DNA of 59,178 bases from Kitasatospora sp. DSM 101779 (GCF_025655475.1 NZ_JAHTIK010000001.1:5850503-5909680), one strand, 5' to 3'. Counted from the stretch's first letter, positions 42,101 to 50,888 are shown. Numbers and translations are program-made. Notes: generated from the letters alone by a model not told the origin.

Positions 42101-44658
42101 GCATCACCGTCGACAAGGGCGTGCTCAGCAAGCCCGGCCGCTGGATCCGGCTCAACCCCGGCACCCTCACCGACGCCCAGAAGGCCGCGTTCCCGCACCT
42201 CGCCGGCTACCGCGCCTTCACCGTCGACAGCCGCGACACCGGCCGGATCACCGACGCCCTGCGCAGCCAGCTGGTCTTCGCCGAGCACCTGCCGAACGGC
42301 GCCGCGCTGGCCGCCACCGGCGTGCAGATCCCCGGCGTCCTCGACGACCTGTACGGCGCCAAGGCCGCCAAGGCCCAGCTCGGCCCGGTCTACGGCGGCC
42401 GCAAGGAGAGCGGCTGGTTCGGCGACGACACCCGCAAGGTCACCCTCTCGCTCTGGGCGCCGACCGCCGCCGAAGTCTCCGTCGACCTCTACGACAAGGC
42501 CACCGGCGGCACCCCGAAGAACGTGCCGCTCAAGCGGGACGACGCCACCGGCATCTGGTCGTTCACCCGCGACCACGACGATCTGGACGGCAAGTACTAC
42601 ACGTACAAGGTCAAGGTCTGGGCGCCCAGCGTCCAGCAGGTGGTGACCAACACCGTGACCGACCCGTACGCCGTGGCGCTCTCCACCGACTCCACCCGCA
42701 GCCTGGTCGCCGACCTCTCGGACCGGGGAACCAAGCCCAAGGGCTGGGACCAGCACCGCAGCCCGGCGGCGATCCCGGCCGCGAAGCAGCAGATCCAGGA
42801 GCTGCACGTCCGGGACTTCTCCAGCGCGGACACCACCGTGCCGGCCGACGAGCGCGGCACCTACCTGGCGTTCACCCGGTCCACCTCGGCCGGCATGCAG
42901 CACCTGCGCGACCTCGCCAAGGCCGGCGTCACCACGATCCACCTGCTGCCGACCTTCGACATCGCCACCATCCGCGAGAACCGCGCCGACCAGAAGCTGC
43001 CCGCCTGCGACCTGGCCTCGCTCGCCGCCGACAGCGACAAGCAGCAGGAGTGCGTCGCCGCCGTCCAGGCCGAGGACGCGTACAACTGGGGCTACGACCC
43101 GCTGCACTACACCGTGCCCGAGGGCTCCTACGCCACCGATCCCAACGGCACCGCCCGCACCGTGCAGTTCCGGCAGATGGTGCAGGCCATGCACGACGCC
43201 GGCCTGCGGGTCGTCCTCGACGTGGTCTACAACCACACCGCCGCCGCCGGACAGGCCGAGCACTCCGTGCTCGACAAGATCGTCCCCGGCTACTACCAGC
43301 GGCTCGGCGACACCGGCAAGGTCACCACGGACAGCTGCTGCGCCGACACCGCGCCCGAGCACGCCATGATGAACAAGCTGGTCGTCGACTCGGTCGTCAC
43401 CTGGGCCCGGCAGTACCGCGTCGACGGCTTCCGCTTCGACCTGATGGGCCTCGACCCGAAGTCGACCATGCTGGACGTGCAGTCCGCGCTGCGCGCCCTG
43501 ACCCCGCAGAAGGACGGCGTCGACGGGAAGAACATCTTCCTGTACGGCGAAGGCTGGAACTTCGGCGTCGTCGCCAACGACGCCCGCTTCGTCCAGGCCA
43601 CCCAGACCAACATGGCCGGCACCGGCATCGCCACCTTTAACGACCGGATCCGCGACGCCGCCCGCGGCGGCAACTACATGCTCTCCTCGGCGCCCCAGCA
43701 GGGCTTCGCCTCCGGCCTGTTCACCGACCCCAACGGCTCGGCGGACAACGGCACCGCGGCCGAGCAGAAGGCCCGTCTGCTGCACCAGATGGACCAGGTC
43801 AAGGTCGGCCTCACCGGCAACCTGGCCGGCTACTCCTTCACCGACACCAACGGGAAGACCGTCACCGGCAAGGCCGTCGACTACAACGGCGCCCCCACCG
43901 GCTACGCCGCCCAGCCCGGCGAGGCCGTCGAGTACCTCGACGCGCACGACAACGCCGACCTGTTCGACGCCCTCGCCTACAAGCTGCCGGCCGGCACCTC
44001 GCCGGCCGACCGGGCCCGGATGCAGGCGCTCGGCCTCTCGCTGACCGCGCTGAGCCAGGGCCCGGGCTTCGCCCAGGCCGGCAGCGACGTGCTGCGCTCC
44101 AAGTCGCTGGACGCCAACTCCTTCGACTCCGGCGACTGGTTCAACGCCATCCACTGGGACTGCACCCAGGGCAACGGCTGGGGCCGGGGCCTGCCGATGG
44201 CCGCCGACAACAAGTCGATGTGGTCGACCGCCAAGTCGCTGCTGGCCGACCCGAAGCTGGCCGTCGGCTGCAACGAGACCAAGGCCTCGACCTCGATGTA
44301 CCAGCAGTTCCTGCGGATCCGGCAGTCCTCGCCGCTGTTCTCGCTGAGCACCGCCGCAGAGGTGCAGAAGCGGCTGTCCTTCCCGCTCTCCGGCACGGCC
44401 GGGGAAGCGCCCGGTGTGATCACCATGCACCTGGACGGCACCGGCCTGCGCGGTGCGGAGAAGGGCATCACCGTGGTCTTCAACCCCACGCCGACCGCCC
44501 AGCAGCAGACCCTGGCCGCCCTCAAGGGCACCGCCCAGGCGCTGCACGCGGTGCAGGCCGGCGGCGCCGACGCGGTGGTGAAGCAGTCCGCCTTCGACCC
44601 GGCCACCGGCACCTTCACGGTGCCGGCCCGCACGGTGGCGGTGTTCGTCCAGCACTGA
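39124..44658 (+). CDS. pulA: Secreted alpha-amylase/pullulanase (amylopullulanase)
   Basis: Degrades starch and pullulan outside the cell. The 1844-residue precursor has a signal peptide with twin Arg (RRPRRAAVLLAASLISATLG) and an N-terminal GH13 alpha-amylase module: FYFVLPDRFANG, GFRIDTVKHV (nucleophile Asp), FGEVYS (acid Glu), FLGNHDMGRF, about 69-430. A beta domain and two pullulanase-associated CBM41-like modules follow (KYDGWGLHDWTG; about 735-950). Last is a type I pullulanase module with a CBM48-like start (about 1105), signature YNWGYDPLHY (about 1320), GFRFDLMGLD, YGEGWN and LDAHDN. The GTG at 39124 follows AAGGGA. Two active sites in one chain should cut alpha-1,4 and alpha-1,6 bonds. 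Confidence 0.9.
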   Translation: MADAQPRRSRSTTPYRRPRRAAVLLAASLISATLGSAPLAAAAAPPAPPSDAALAATAGRHDLTREQFYFVLPDRFANGNTANDTGGITGGRLDNGFDPADKGFYHGGDLQGLIDKLDYIEDLGTTAIWMAPIFKNKPVQGTGADASAGYHGYWITDFTQVDPHFGTNDQLKELIRKAHAKGIKVFFDVITNHTADVVDFAEHTYDYRSAGAYPTLDADGNPVDETAVADAGTAWPRITKDSFPYSPVLRTPADANAKTPSWLNDPSLYHNRGNSTFVGESSTEGDFSGLDDLDTQNPKVVEGMKKIYQTWVAEAGVDGFRIDTVKHVNMAFWQNWAPALKQFAAQRGNKDFFMFGEVYSADPSVTAPYVTKGKLQATLDFAFQDAARRFVSQNGSAKSLAELYAQDYRYTTGATDAYELPTFLGNHDMGRFGSFLQSDNPGASQDLLLKKDLLANELQFLTRGQPVVYYGDEQGFTGAGGDKDARQDMFASRTPSYNADNVIGGSKGSTDRYGRHGALYEGISDLASLREAHPALADGAQIERYAADGAGVYAFSRIDAKQQVEYLVAVNNAAEPKTVALDTYSAGMDFRSVYPAAGAKATTGADRKLTVTVPPMSSVVYKASGRLAKPAAGPQITLQAPADGSTGTVTVGAQVPGTGFDRVTFAAQVGNGPWQVLGTADNGAFKVTQDVSAAAPGTVVRYKAVVQDSAGRLASTTGSFTTGSPVPQQAPSSTSRPYAVVHYQRKNGDYDGWNLYAWGDLADGESTTWPDGHGFVGRDAYGAFAYVKLKSGASDVGFVVENNGTKDVDADRHIDLGTTGEVWIKEGDPAVRTADPDPAVPVKENTAVIHYHRADGKYDGWGLHDWTGAANPTDWGSPLMPTRRDAFGAVFEVPLAEGATSLSYIVHNGNDKDLPQDQSLNFATSGREIWIVGGQEGYLLPQAAGTSSQLDLTSSRAQWIDAKTVVVPANYGAGDAALKGGTSAQLIFDPAGGITVDKGVLSKPGRWIRLNPGTLTDAQKAAFPHLAGYRAFTVDSRDTGRITDALRSQLVFAEHLPNGAALAATGVQIPGVLDDLYGAKAAKAQLGPVYGGRKESGWFGDDTRKVTLSLWAPTAAEVSVDLYDKATGGTPKNVPLKRDDATGIWSFTRDHDDLDGKYYTYKVKVWAPSVQQVVTNTVTDPYAVALSTDSTRSLVADLSDRGTKPKGWDQHRSPAAIPAAKQQIQELHVRDFSSADTTVPADERGTYLAFTRSTSAGMQHLRDLAKAGVTTIHLLPTFDIATIRENRADQKLPACDLASLAADSDKQQECVAAVQAEDAYNWGYDPLHYTVPEGSYATDPNGTARTVQFRQMVQAMHDAGLRVVLDVVYNHTAAAGQAEHSVLDKIVPGYYQRLGDTGKVTTDSCCADTAPEHAMMNKLVVDSVVTWARQYRVDGFRFDLMGLDPKSTMLDVQSALRALTPQKDGVDGKNIFLYGEGWNFGVVANDARFVQATQTNMAGTGIATFNDRIRDAARGGNYMLSSAPQQGFASGLFTDPNGSADNGTAAEQKARLLHQMDQVKVGLTGNLAGYSFTDTNGKTVTGKAVDYNGAPTGYAAQPGEAVEYLDAHDNADLFDALAYKLPAGTSPADRARMQALGLSLTALSQGPGFAQAGSDVLRSKSLDANSFDSGDWFNAIHWDCTQGNGWGRGLPMAADNKSMWSTAKSLLADPKLAVGCNETKASTSMYQQFLRIRQSSPLFSLSTAAEVQKRLSFPLSGTAGEAPGVITMHLDGTGLRGAEKGITVVFNPTPTAQQQTLAALKGTAQALHAVQAGGADAVVKQSAFDPATGTFTVPARTVAVFVQH

Positions 44659-44675
44659 CGGAACGTCCGTAGCGA

Positions 44676-44707
44676 GAAGGGGCTCCGCAGCCATGCGGAG
44701 CCCCTTC
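44676..44707 (+). terminator. Terminator after pulA
   Basis: A 14-bp perfect stem (44676-44689 and 44694-44707), tetraloop GCCA, followed by GTTTT: a classical intrinsic terminator. Confidence 0.9.
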
Positions 44708-44708
44708 G

Positions 44709-45171
44709 TTTTGGCTGAAAACCACCTCCCGGCGGCGTGATGGCCCATCATGTCAGGTACGCAGCAACGGGTTCGCACACCCACCGGCCAGGGCCATGCG
44801 GCCGGTGGGGGCCGATCCGGCCGCCGGCGGGCCGCGCCGCGGCGCGGCGGAGGTCCGCCGAGCCGCCCGAGGCGACTTCCCGTCAGGCGTTAACGCCCGT
44901 TGGCGTTTCTTGGCCAATCTGGTGGCATGCATCTGTCATTCATCGGCCGTTTGCTGCCACGATTCCTCCGGCCGCAGACGGACTGGTCCCCCACCCCCGG
45001 TGCGGCCGCACCAACGACATGTAAAGCGCCTCCGCACCACCTGCACGGCCCCCACTTGCACCGCACCCGCGCCGCGCACCCACCGGTTCGGGCCCCCGCT
45101 GCGCCGCAACCCCGCGGCCCAGGTTCTCTCCACCGCTCGTGACCCCGCGACCGGTCGGAAAAGGAGTCCGC
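44709..45171 (+). promoter_or_regulatory. Long upstream region of the M4 protease gene
   Basis: 463 bp without a gene. It contains a 10-bp hairpin (44780-44789 and 44800-44809) and the 12-bp palindrome GGCGTTAACGCC (44886-44897), followed by the related GTTGGCGTTT and TTGGCCAA (44910-44917). These could be operator sites of a protease regulator. A ribosome site AAGGAG is at 45161. Confidence 0.4.
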
Positions 45172-47502
45172 ATGTCCCGCTACACCCCTGCCCGGGTGAG
45201 TATGGCCGCGCTGGCGGCCACCACTGCTCTGCTGGTGACCGGCATCCCCGTCGTGGCCAACGCCGCGCCCACCGCGCCTTCCGCCGTGGCCCCGCAGGCG
45301 GCCGTGAACCGCGCCCAGCTGCTGTCCGACGCCGGCCAGGCGAGCGCCGCCGTCGCCCAGACGCTCGGCCTCGGCGCCCAGGAGAAGCTCGTCGTCAAGG
45401 ACGCGATCGTGGACGCGGACGGCACCCGCCACCTGCGGTACGAGCGCACCTACGCCGGACTCCCCGTGCTCGGCGGCGACCTGGTCGTGCACCAGACCGC
45501 GGCCGGTGCGACCAAGAGCGTGGACAAGGCCACCCAGGCCGCCCTGACCGGTGTGAACACCACGCCCAAGCTGGCCGCGCCGAAGGCCCAGGCCGCCGCG
45601 CTGGCCGCCGAGTCGGGCTCCGCCCTCGACACCGCCCCGCGGCTGGTCGTCTGGGCCGCCGACGGCTCCCCGCGCCTCGCCTGGGAGACCGTCGTCTCCG
45701 GCACCGAGTCGGACGGCACCCCGAGCAGGATGCACGTCGTCACCGACGCCTCCACCGGCAACGTGATCCAGAAGTTCGAGGGCATCAAGACCGGCACCGG
45801 CACCGGCGTCTTCGTCGGCAACGTCACCATCGGCACCACGCTGTCCGGTTCGACGTACCAGATGAAGGACGGCGCCCGCGGCAACGGCTACACCACCAAC
45901 CTGAACCACGGCACCTCCGGCACCGGCACCCTCTACAGCAAGTCCACCGACACCTGGGGCAACGGCCAGGCCTCCAACGGCGAGTCCGCCGCGGTCGACG
46001 CCCACTTCGGCGTCGCCACCACCTGGGACTACTTCAAGAACGTCCACGGCCGCAACGGCATCAAGGGCGACGGCGTCGGCGCCTACAGCCGCGTCCACTA
46101 CGGCAACAACTACGTGAACGCGTTCTGGGACGACGGCTGCTTCTGCATGACCTACGGCGACGGCTCGGGCAACAACGCCCCGCTGACCGAACTCGACGTC
46201 GCCGGCCACGAGATGAGCCACGGCGTCACCGCCAACACCGCCAACCTCAACTACTCCGGCGAGTCCGGCGGCCTCAACGAGGCCACCTCCGACATCTTCG
46301 GCAGCATGGTCGAGTTCTACGCCAACATCCCGTCGGACAACCCCGACTACCTCATCGGCGAGCTCATCAACATCAACGGCGACGGCACGCCGCTGCGCTA
46401 CATGGACAAGCCCTCCAAGGACGGCAGCTCCGCCGACTCCTGGTACTCGGGCGTCGGCAACCTGGACGTGCACTACTCGTCCGGCGTCGCCAACCACTTC
46501 TTCTACCTGCTGTCCGAGGGCAGCGGCGCCAAGGTCATCAACGGCGTCAGCTACAACTCGCCGACGGTCAACAACATCGCCGTCACCGGCATCACCCGGG
46601 ACAAGGCCGCGAAGATCTGGTACCGCGCGCTGAGCGTCTACATGACCTCGACCACCAACTACGCGGCCGCCCGCACCGCGACGCTGAACGCCGCCACCGA
46701 CCTCTACGGCAACGGCAGCGCCGAGTACAACGCGGTCGCCACCGCCTGGGCCGCGGTCAACGTCGGCTCGCTGCCGAGCGGCACGGTCACCGTCACCAAC
46801 CCGGGCAACCAGACCACCGCCCTCAACGGCACCGCCAGCCTGCAGATCCAGGCCAGCGGCGGCACCGCCCCGCTGACCTTCAGCGCCACCGGCCTGCCGA
46901 CCGGCCTGTCGATCAGCTCCGGCGGCCTGATCACCGGCACCGCCACCACCGCGGGCACCTACAACGTGACCGTGACCGCCAAGGACGCCGCGAACAAGAC
47001 CGGCACCACCAGCTTCACCTGGACGGTCAACTCCGGCGGTGGCGGCACCTGCACCCCGGCGCAGCTGCTCGGCAACGCCGGCTTCGAGTCCGGCGCCACC
47101 ACCTGGACCTCCACCAGCGGCGTCATCGACAACTCCGCCTCCCAGGCCTCGCACAGCGGCTCCTGGAAGGCCTGGCTGGACGGCTACGGCTCCAGCCACA
47201 CGGACAGCCTGTCCCAGACGGTGAGCATCCCGGCCGGCTGCAAGGCGACCCTGAGCTACTGGCTGCACATCGACACGGCGGAGACCACCACCTCCACCGC
47301 GTACGACAAGCTGACCGTCACGGTCAACGGCACCACCGTCGCCTCGTACTCGAACCTCAACAAGGCGACCGGCTACAGCCAGAAGACGATCGACCTGTCG
47401 GCCTACGCGGGCCAGTCGGTCACCCTGAAGTTCAACGGCGTGGAGGACTCCTCGCTGCAGACCAGCTTCGTGATCGACGACACCTCGATCCAGACCGGCT
47501 GA
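45172..47502 (+). CDS. Secreted M4 (thermolysin-family) metalloprotease
   Basis: A zinc endopeptidase for extracellular proteins. The 776-residue precursor has a signal peptide (cleaved near ANA-AP, 34), an inhibitory FTP/PepSY propeptide (to about 205) and the catalytic domain: zinc site HEMSH at 346-350, third ligand Glu370 in GGLNEATSDIFG, and catalytic His near 442 in GVANHFFYLL. Then come an immunoglobulin-like putative-Ig domain (TALNGTASLQIQASGGTAPL) and a jelly-roll carbohydrate-binding-like end (LLGNAGFESGATTWTSTSG). The maturation, autocleavage before the catalytic domain, is inferred from the family. The C-terminal parts may bind substrate or wall. Confidence 0.93.
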   Translation: MSRYTPARVSMAALAATTALLVTGIPVVANAAPTAPSAVAPQAAVNRAQLLSDAGQASAAVAQTLGLGAQEKLVVKDAIVDADGTRHLRYERTYAGLPVLGGDLVVHQTAAGATKSVDKATQAALTGVNTTPKLAAPKAQAAALAAESGSALDTAPRLVVWAADGSPRLAWETVVSGTESDGTPSRMHVVTDASTGNVIQKFEGIKTGTGTGVFVGNVTIGTTLSGSTYQMKDGARGNGYTTNLNHGTSGTGTLYSKSTDTWGNGQASNGESAAVDAHFGVATTWDYFKNVHGRNGIKGDGVGAYSRVHYGNNYVNAFWDDGCFCMTYGDGSGNNAPLTELDVAGHEMSHGVTANTANLNYSGESGGLNEATSDIFGSMVEFYANIPSDNPDYLIGELININGDGTPLRYMDKPSKDGSSADSWYSGVGNLDVHYSSGVANHFFYLLSEGSGAKVINGVSYNSPTVNNIAVTGITRDKAAKIWYRALSVYMTSTTNYAAARTATLNAATDLYGNGSAEYNAVATAWAAVNVGSLPSGTVTVTNPGNQTTALNGTASLQIQASGGTAPLTFSATGLPTGLSISSGGLITGTATTAGTYNVTVTAKDAANKTGTTSFTWTVNSGGGGTCTPAQLLGNAGFESGATTWTSTSGVIDNSASQASHSGSWKAWLDGYGSSHTDSLSQTVSIPAGCKATLSYWLHIDTAETTTSTAYDKLTVTVNGTTVASYSNLNKATGYSQKTIDLSAYAGQSVTLKFNGVEDSSLQTSFVIDDTSIQTG

Positions 47503-47520
47503 CTCTGATCCGGTAGTCCG

Positions 47521-47555
47521 CGAGGGCCCGGCCGCATCCTGCGGCCGGGCCCTCG
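47521..47555 (+). terminator. Terminator after the M4 protease gene
   Basis: A 16-bp perfect stem (47521-47536 and 47540-47555) with a 3-nt loop TCC, followed by TGCGTTTC. Confidence 0.85.
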
Positions 47556-47581
47556 TGCGTTTCCCGCCGGTCGTCCACGCT

Positions 47582-47626
47582 GTGAGACTCCGGAAACCCC
47601 CGCGCAACACGAAACACCGCGGAAAC
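47582..47626 (+). promoter_or_regulatory. GlnR-like boxes upstream of amtB
   Basis: GTGAG-n6-GAAAC (47582-47597) and GAAAC-n6-GAAAC (47611-47626) fit the loose actinobacterial GlnR pattern gTnAC-n6-GAAAC. Nitrogen-limitation activation by GlnR is known for amtB in streptomycetes; binding here is inferred. Confidence 0.6.
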
Positions 47627-47719
47627 ACGGGTGTCCGCAGCGGGAAATACGGCCCGGACAGACTCTCCCGACCGGCGCGCCCCCACCACCCGCAGGCGCG
47701 CCGCACGGGAAGGTTCCGC

Positions 47720-49039
47720 ATGCTGCTCGCTGACTCCACGGCCGGCCTCGACACCGGCGACACCGCCTGGCTGCTCGCCAGCACCGCGCTCGTCCTGCTG
47801 ATGACCCCCGGGCTCGCGCTGTTCTACGGCGGCATGGTCCGCACCAAGAGCGTGCTCAACATGATCATGATGAGCTTCGTGTCGATCGCGGTCGTCACCG
47901 TGGTCTGGCTGGTCGCCGGCTACTCGCTCGCCTTCGGCCCGGACGCCGGCGGCTGGGGCGTCATCGGCACCCTCGACCACCTCGGTATGGCCGGCATCAC
48001 CCCGGCGAGCCTGACCGGCCACGTGCCGACGCTGCTCTTCGCGACCTTCCAGCTCACCTTCGCCATCGTCACCGCCGCGCTGATCAGCGGAGCGATCGCC
48101 GACCGCGCCCGGTTCGGCTCCTGGGTGGCCTTCACCGCCGCCTGGACCCTGCTGGTCTACGTGCCGGTCGCGCACTGGGTGTTCTCGCCCGACGGCTGGG
48201 TGCTGTCCAGGCTCGGCGCCCTGGACTACGCGGGCGGCACCGTGGTCGAGGTCAACTCCGGCGCCAGCGGCCTCGCCCTCGCCCTGCTGCTCGGCCCGCG
48301 CCTCGGCTTCCGCAAGGAGGCCATGCGGCCGCACAACCTGCCGCTGGTGGTGCTCGGCGCCGGCCTGCTCTGGTTCGGCTGGTTCGGCTTCAACGCCGGC
48401 TCCGCGCTCGGCGCCAACGGCACCGCCGCAGCCGTCCTGCTCAACACCCAGGCGGCCGGCTGCACCGGCCTGCTGGGCTGGCTGCTGGTGGAGAAGCGCC
48501 GCGACGGCCACGCCACCACGCTCGGCGCGGCCTCCGGAGCGGTGGCCGGCCTGGTCGCGATCACCCCCTCCTGCGGCAGCGTCGACCTGCTCGGCGCCCT
48601 GGCGGTCGGCCTGGCCGCCGGTGTGGTCTGCTCCTACGCGGTCAGCTGGAAGTTCCGCTTCGGCTACGACGACTCGCTGGACGTGGTGGGCGTCCACCTG
48701 GTCGCCGGTGTCATCGGCACCGTGCTGATCGGCGTCTTCGCCTCCGCCGTGATGACCGGCGGCCCGGTCGGCCTGCTGCACGGCGGCTTCACCCTGATCG
48801 GCAAGCAGCTGCTGGCGGTGGCGGCGGTCGGGGCGTACGCGTTCGGCGCCACCTACGGCATCGGCAGGGCGATCGACCGGCTGATGGGCTTCCGGGCCCC
48901 GGCCGAACACGAACTGACCGGTCTGGACCTCGCCGTGCACGCCGAGAGCGCGTACGATCACGGCGTCCTGGGTCACGGCACGACGGCCCACGCCACCGTG
49001 CTGGCACAGCACCCGTCCGACAAGGCCGCCACCGCATGA
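47720..49039 (+). CDS. amtB: Ammonium transporter
   Basis: A trimeric plasma-membrane channel for ammonium uptake. 439 residues, 11 membrane helices. Family signatures: TALVLLMTPGLALFYGGMVR, VPVAHWVFSP, NSGASGLALALLLG, WFGFNAGSALGANG, DVVGVHLVAGVIGT (pore His) and GFTLIGKQ. The start has a GGGAAGG ribosome site. The stop overlaps the glnK ATG (ATGA). In most streptomycetes amtB-glnK is followed by glnD; here it is not. Confidence 0.95.
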   Translation: MLLADSTAGLDTGDTAWLLASTALVLLMTPGLALFYGGMVRTKSVLNMIMMSFVSIAVVTVVWLVAGYSLAFGPDAGGWGVIGTLDHLGMAGITPASLTGHVPTLLFATFQLTFAIVTAALISGAIADRARFGSWVAFTAAWTLLVYVPVAHWVFSPDGWVLSRLGALDYAGGTVVEVNSGASGLALALLLGPRLGFRKEAMRPHNLPLVVLGAGLLWFGWFGFNAGSALGANGTAAAVLLNTQAAGCTGLLGWLLVEKRRDGHATTLGAASGAVAGLVAITPSCGSVDLLGALAVGLAAGVVCSYAVSWKFRFGYDDSLDVVGVHLVAGVIGTVLIGVFASAVMTGGPVGLLHGGFTLIGKQLLAVAAVGAYAFGATYGIGRAIDRLMGFRAPAEHELTGLDLAVHAESAYDHGVLGHGTTAHATVLAQHPSDKAATA

Positions 49040-49374
49040 AGCTGATCACCGCCGTCGTCAAGCCGTTCAAGCTGGACGAGGTCAAGACCGCGCTGCAGGA
49101 GCGCGGGGTGCACGGGCTCACGGTCACCGAGGCGAGCGGCTACGGGCGCCAGCACGGCCACACCGAGGTGTACCGCGGCGCCGAGTACCGGATCGACCTG
49201 GTGCCCAAGGTGCGGATCGAGGTCGTCGTCGAGGACGAGGACGCCGAGGACGTGATGGACACCATCGTCGCCGCCGCCCGCACCGGGAAGATCGGCGACG
49301 GCAAGGTCTGGTGCGTGCCGGTGGACGGGATCGTCCGCGTCCGCACCGGCGAGCGCGGGCCGGACGCGGTCTGA
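49036..49374 (+). CDS. glnK: PII nitrogen-regulatory protein
   Basis: Senses ATP/ADP, 2-oxoglutarate and glutamine status and can bind and block AmtB. 112 residues, normal length. T-loop GRQHGHTEVYRGAEYRIDLV with Tyr51, the residue adenylylated by GlnD in actinobacteria; B-loop TGKIGDGKVW and C-loop RVRTGERG are intact. It differs from the usual IFV in the strand after GDGK (VWCVPVDGIV). It overlaps amtB by four bases. No glnD follows, so modification needs a gene elsewhere. Confidence 0.95.
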   Translation: MKLITAVVKPFKLDEVKTALQERGVHGLTVTEASGYGRQHGHTEVYRGAEYRIDLVPKVRIEVVVEDEDAEDVMDTIVAAARTGKIGDGKVWCVPVDGIVRVRTGERGPDAV

Positions 49375-49392
49375 CCCCGCCCGGCCCGGCAC

Positions 49393-50196
49393 TCACTGGA
49401 GGGCTGACGCCCGGTTGGCACCGTCCTTGGCGATCTCGACCGGGATCCGGAAGTCCCACAGCGGGGACTTGGCGACCTCGGCCCAGAAGGCCTGGCCCTT
49501 CGGCGGCTGCTGCCGGTTGTGGACGAACGGCTGCGCGCTGTTGGCGGCACGCATCTGGCCGCTGAACACGGAGAGTTCCACGGAGGAGCCGTCCGGTCGC
49601 TTGACCACCATACGGTAGCTGCCCGGCAGTGCGTCGCCCCCCGCGGTCTCCGCGTACAGCTTCGCCCCGCCCGGAAGGTCCACGCATGCGAGCCTGTGCG
49701 TGGCGTGGGGCTGGTGGCAGACGTCGCCCACCGGGCCCTCCTTGCTGAGCTCCACGAAGACGGTGCTGGGCAGGTGGTCGCCGAAGTCCACGTCGACCTG
49801 CAGCATGGCCACGTTGGGTGTGGCGTGCCCGCCGTAGGTGCTGAACCGGGTCGAGTCGGGCAGCAGCGAGGCGAAGACGCCGAGCAGGCCCGCCCCGGTG
49901 ATGGCGACCTTGCCGTTCACCGGGGGGTCGGTCGGGCCGAGGACGGACAGGGCCGAGGCGCTGGGGGCGTTCGTCGCGGGTGCCTGGGAGCGGTTGAAGG
50001 TGTCGGGCCCGAACGCGGCCACCCCGCCGGTGAGCAGGGTCACGGCGGCGACCGCTCCGGCCGCCCGGGTGATCCGCCGGCGGCGGCGCAGCTTGCGGCC
50101 GCGGCTCGTGGCCTCGGCGACGATGGTCTGAACGGGAACGTGGATCTGGTCGGCGCCTGCGCCGAGCAGCCTGCTGAGGTCGTCTTCGATGTCCAT
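49393..50196 (-). CDS. Membrane-anchored partner of the sigma factor (putative anti-sigma)
   Basis: 267 residues. Short cytoplasmic head (MDIEDDLSRLLGAGADQ), an Arg stretch (RGRKLRRRRRITRA), one membrane helix (AAGAVAAVTLLTGGVAAFG) and a roughly 190-residue extracytoplasmic domain with a Cys pair (VCHQPHATHRLACVDL). There is no HxxxCxxC zinc anti-sigma motif, so inhibition of the sigma factor is an inference from the operon and topology. It lies 50 bp downstream of the ECF gene. Could equally be an unrelated secreted-domain protein. Confidence 0.6.
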   Translation of the reverse strand: MDIEDDLSRLLGAGADQIHVPVQTIVAEATSRGRKLRRRRRITRAAGAVAAVTLLTGGVAAFGPDTFNRSQAPATNAPSASALSVLGPTDPPVNGKVAITGAGLLGVFASLLPDSTRFSTYGGHATPNVAMLQVDVDFGDHLPSTVFVELSKEGPVGDVCHQPHATHRLACVDLPGGAKLYAETAGGDALPGSYRMVVKRPDGSSVELSVFSGQMRAANSAQPFVHNRQQPPKGQAFWAEVAKSPLWDFRIPVEIAKDGANRASALQ

Positions 50197-50246
50197 GGTG
50201 CGCACTCCGGGAGCTGTGAACGGGCGGGGAGGGATCAGAGCCGGAA

Positions 50247-50756
50247 TCAGAGCCGGAAGAGGAGTTCGCGGTCCTCGCCGAGGATCTCCCGCAGTCGGGC
50301 CAGGGAACGGGTGTTGAGGCTCTTCACCGCACCGGCGGAGATGCCCATCATGTCGGCGACCGCCTCGATGCTGTGGTCCTCGAGGTACCGCAGGACGACC
50401 ACCGCCCGGTTGCGGGGCGGGAGTTGGCCGAGTGCGGCGGCGAGGGTGAGCTTCAGGTCGCTGCCGTGGCCGGCCGGCTGAGGGTTGTCGGGCATCTCGG
50501 CGAGCACGACCTCGGTGGAGCGCTTGAGGCGGCGTTGCGAGAGGTAGGTACGCAGCAGGACGGTGCGGGCGTAGGCGTCGAGCCCGGGTTCGTCCTCCCG
50601 TCGGCGCAGTCGCGGCCAGACGGCGAACATCTTGGCCAGCGCCGTCTGGACGAGGTCCTGGGCCTGGTGCCAGTCCCCGCACATGAGGTACGCGACCTGG
50701 AAGAGTCTGCGCGTGCGGGAGCTCGCGAACTCCTCGAAGTCGAGTGCTCTCTCCAT
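50247..50756 (-). CDS. ECF sigma factor, SigE-type (streptomycete 169-residue group)
   Basis: Directs RNA polymerase to a small regulon in response to a membrane signal. Region 2: FASSRTRRLFQVAYLMCGDW and AQDLVQTALAKMFAVWPRL. Region 4: LGQLPPRNRAVVVLRYLED and ISAGAVKSLNTRSLARLRE. The length fits the short SigE-family group. The ATG is at 50756. It is transcribed with the membrane protein gene downstream and divergent from the alpha-amylase gene; control of that gene is not indicated. Confidence 0.9.
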   Translation of the reverse strand: MERALDFEEFASSRTRRLFQVAYLMCGDWHQAQDLVQTALAKMFAVWPRLRRREDEPGLDAYARTVLLRTYLSQRRLKRSTEVVLAEMPDNPQPAGHGSDLKLTLAAALGQLPPRNRAVVVLRYLEDHSIEAVADMMGISAGAVKSLNTRSLARLREILGEDRELLFRL

Positions 50757-50888
50757 GCCGTCGTCCCCCGGTGCGTTCGAGTGTCGGTGTTGTTGGCTTC
50801 CCCCTCTTAGATGCGGCGGGCCAGGTGTGAGGTATCACGGGAGTTCGCGGATGTTACCGGTGAGTCCGATTCGTTGCCTTCCACTCTC

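Noticed and set aside
39067..44784. A 1905-codon open frame antisense to the amylase-pullulanase gene
   Set aside because: It is a shadow of strong third-position GC bias; its sequence is Gly/Val/Arg-rich, lacks a ribosome site and matches no fold, while the plus strand is clearly GH13.
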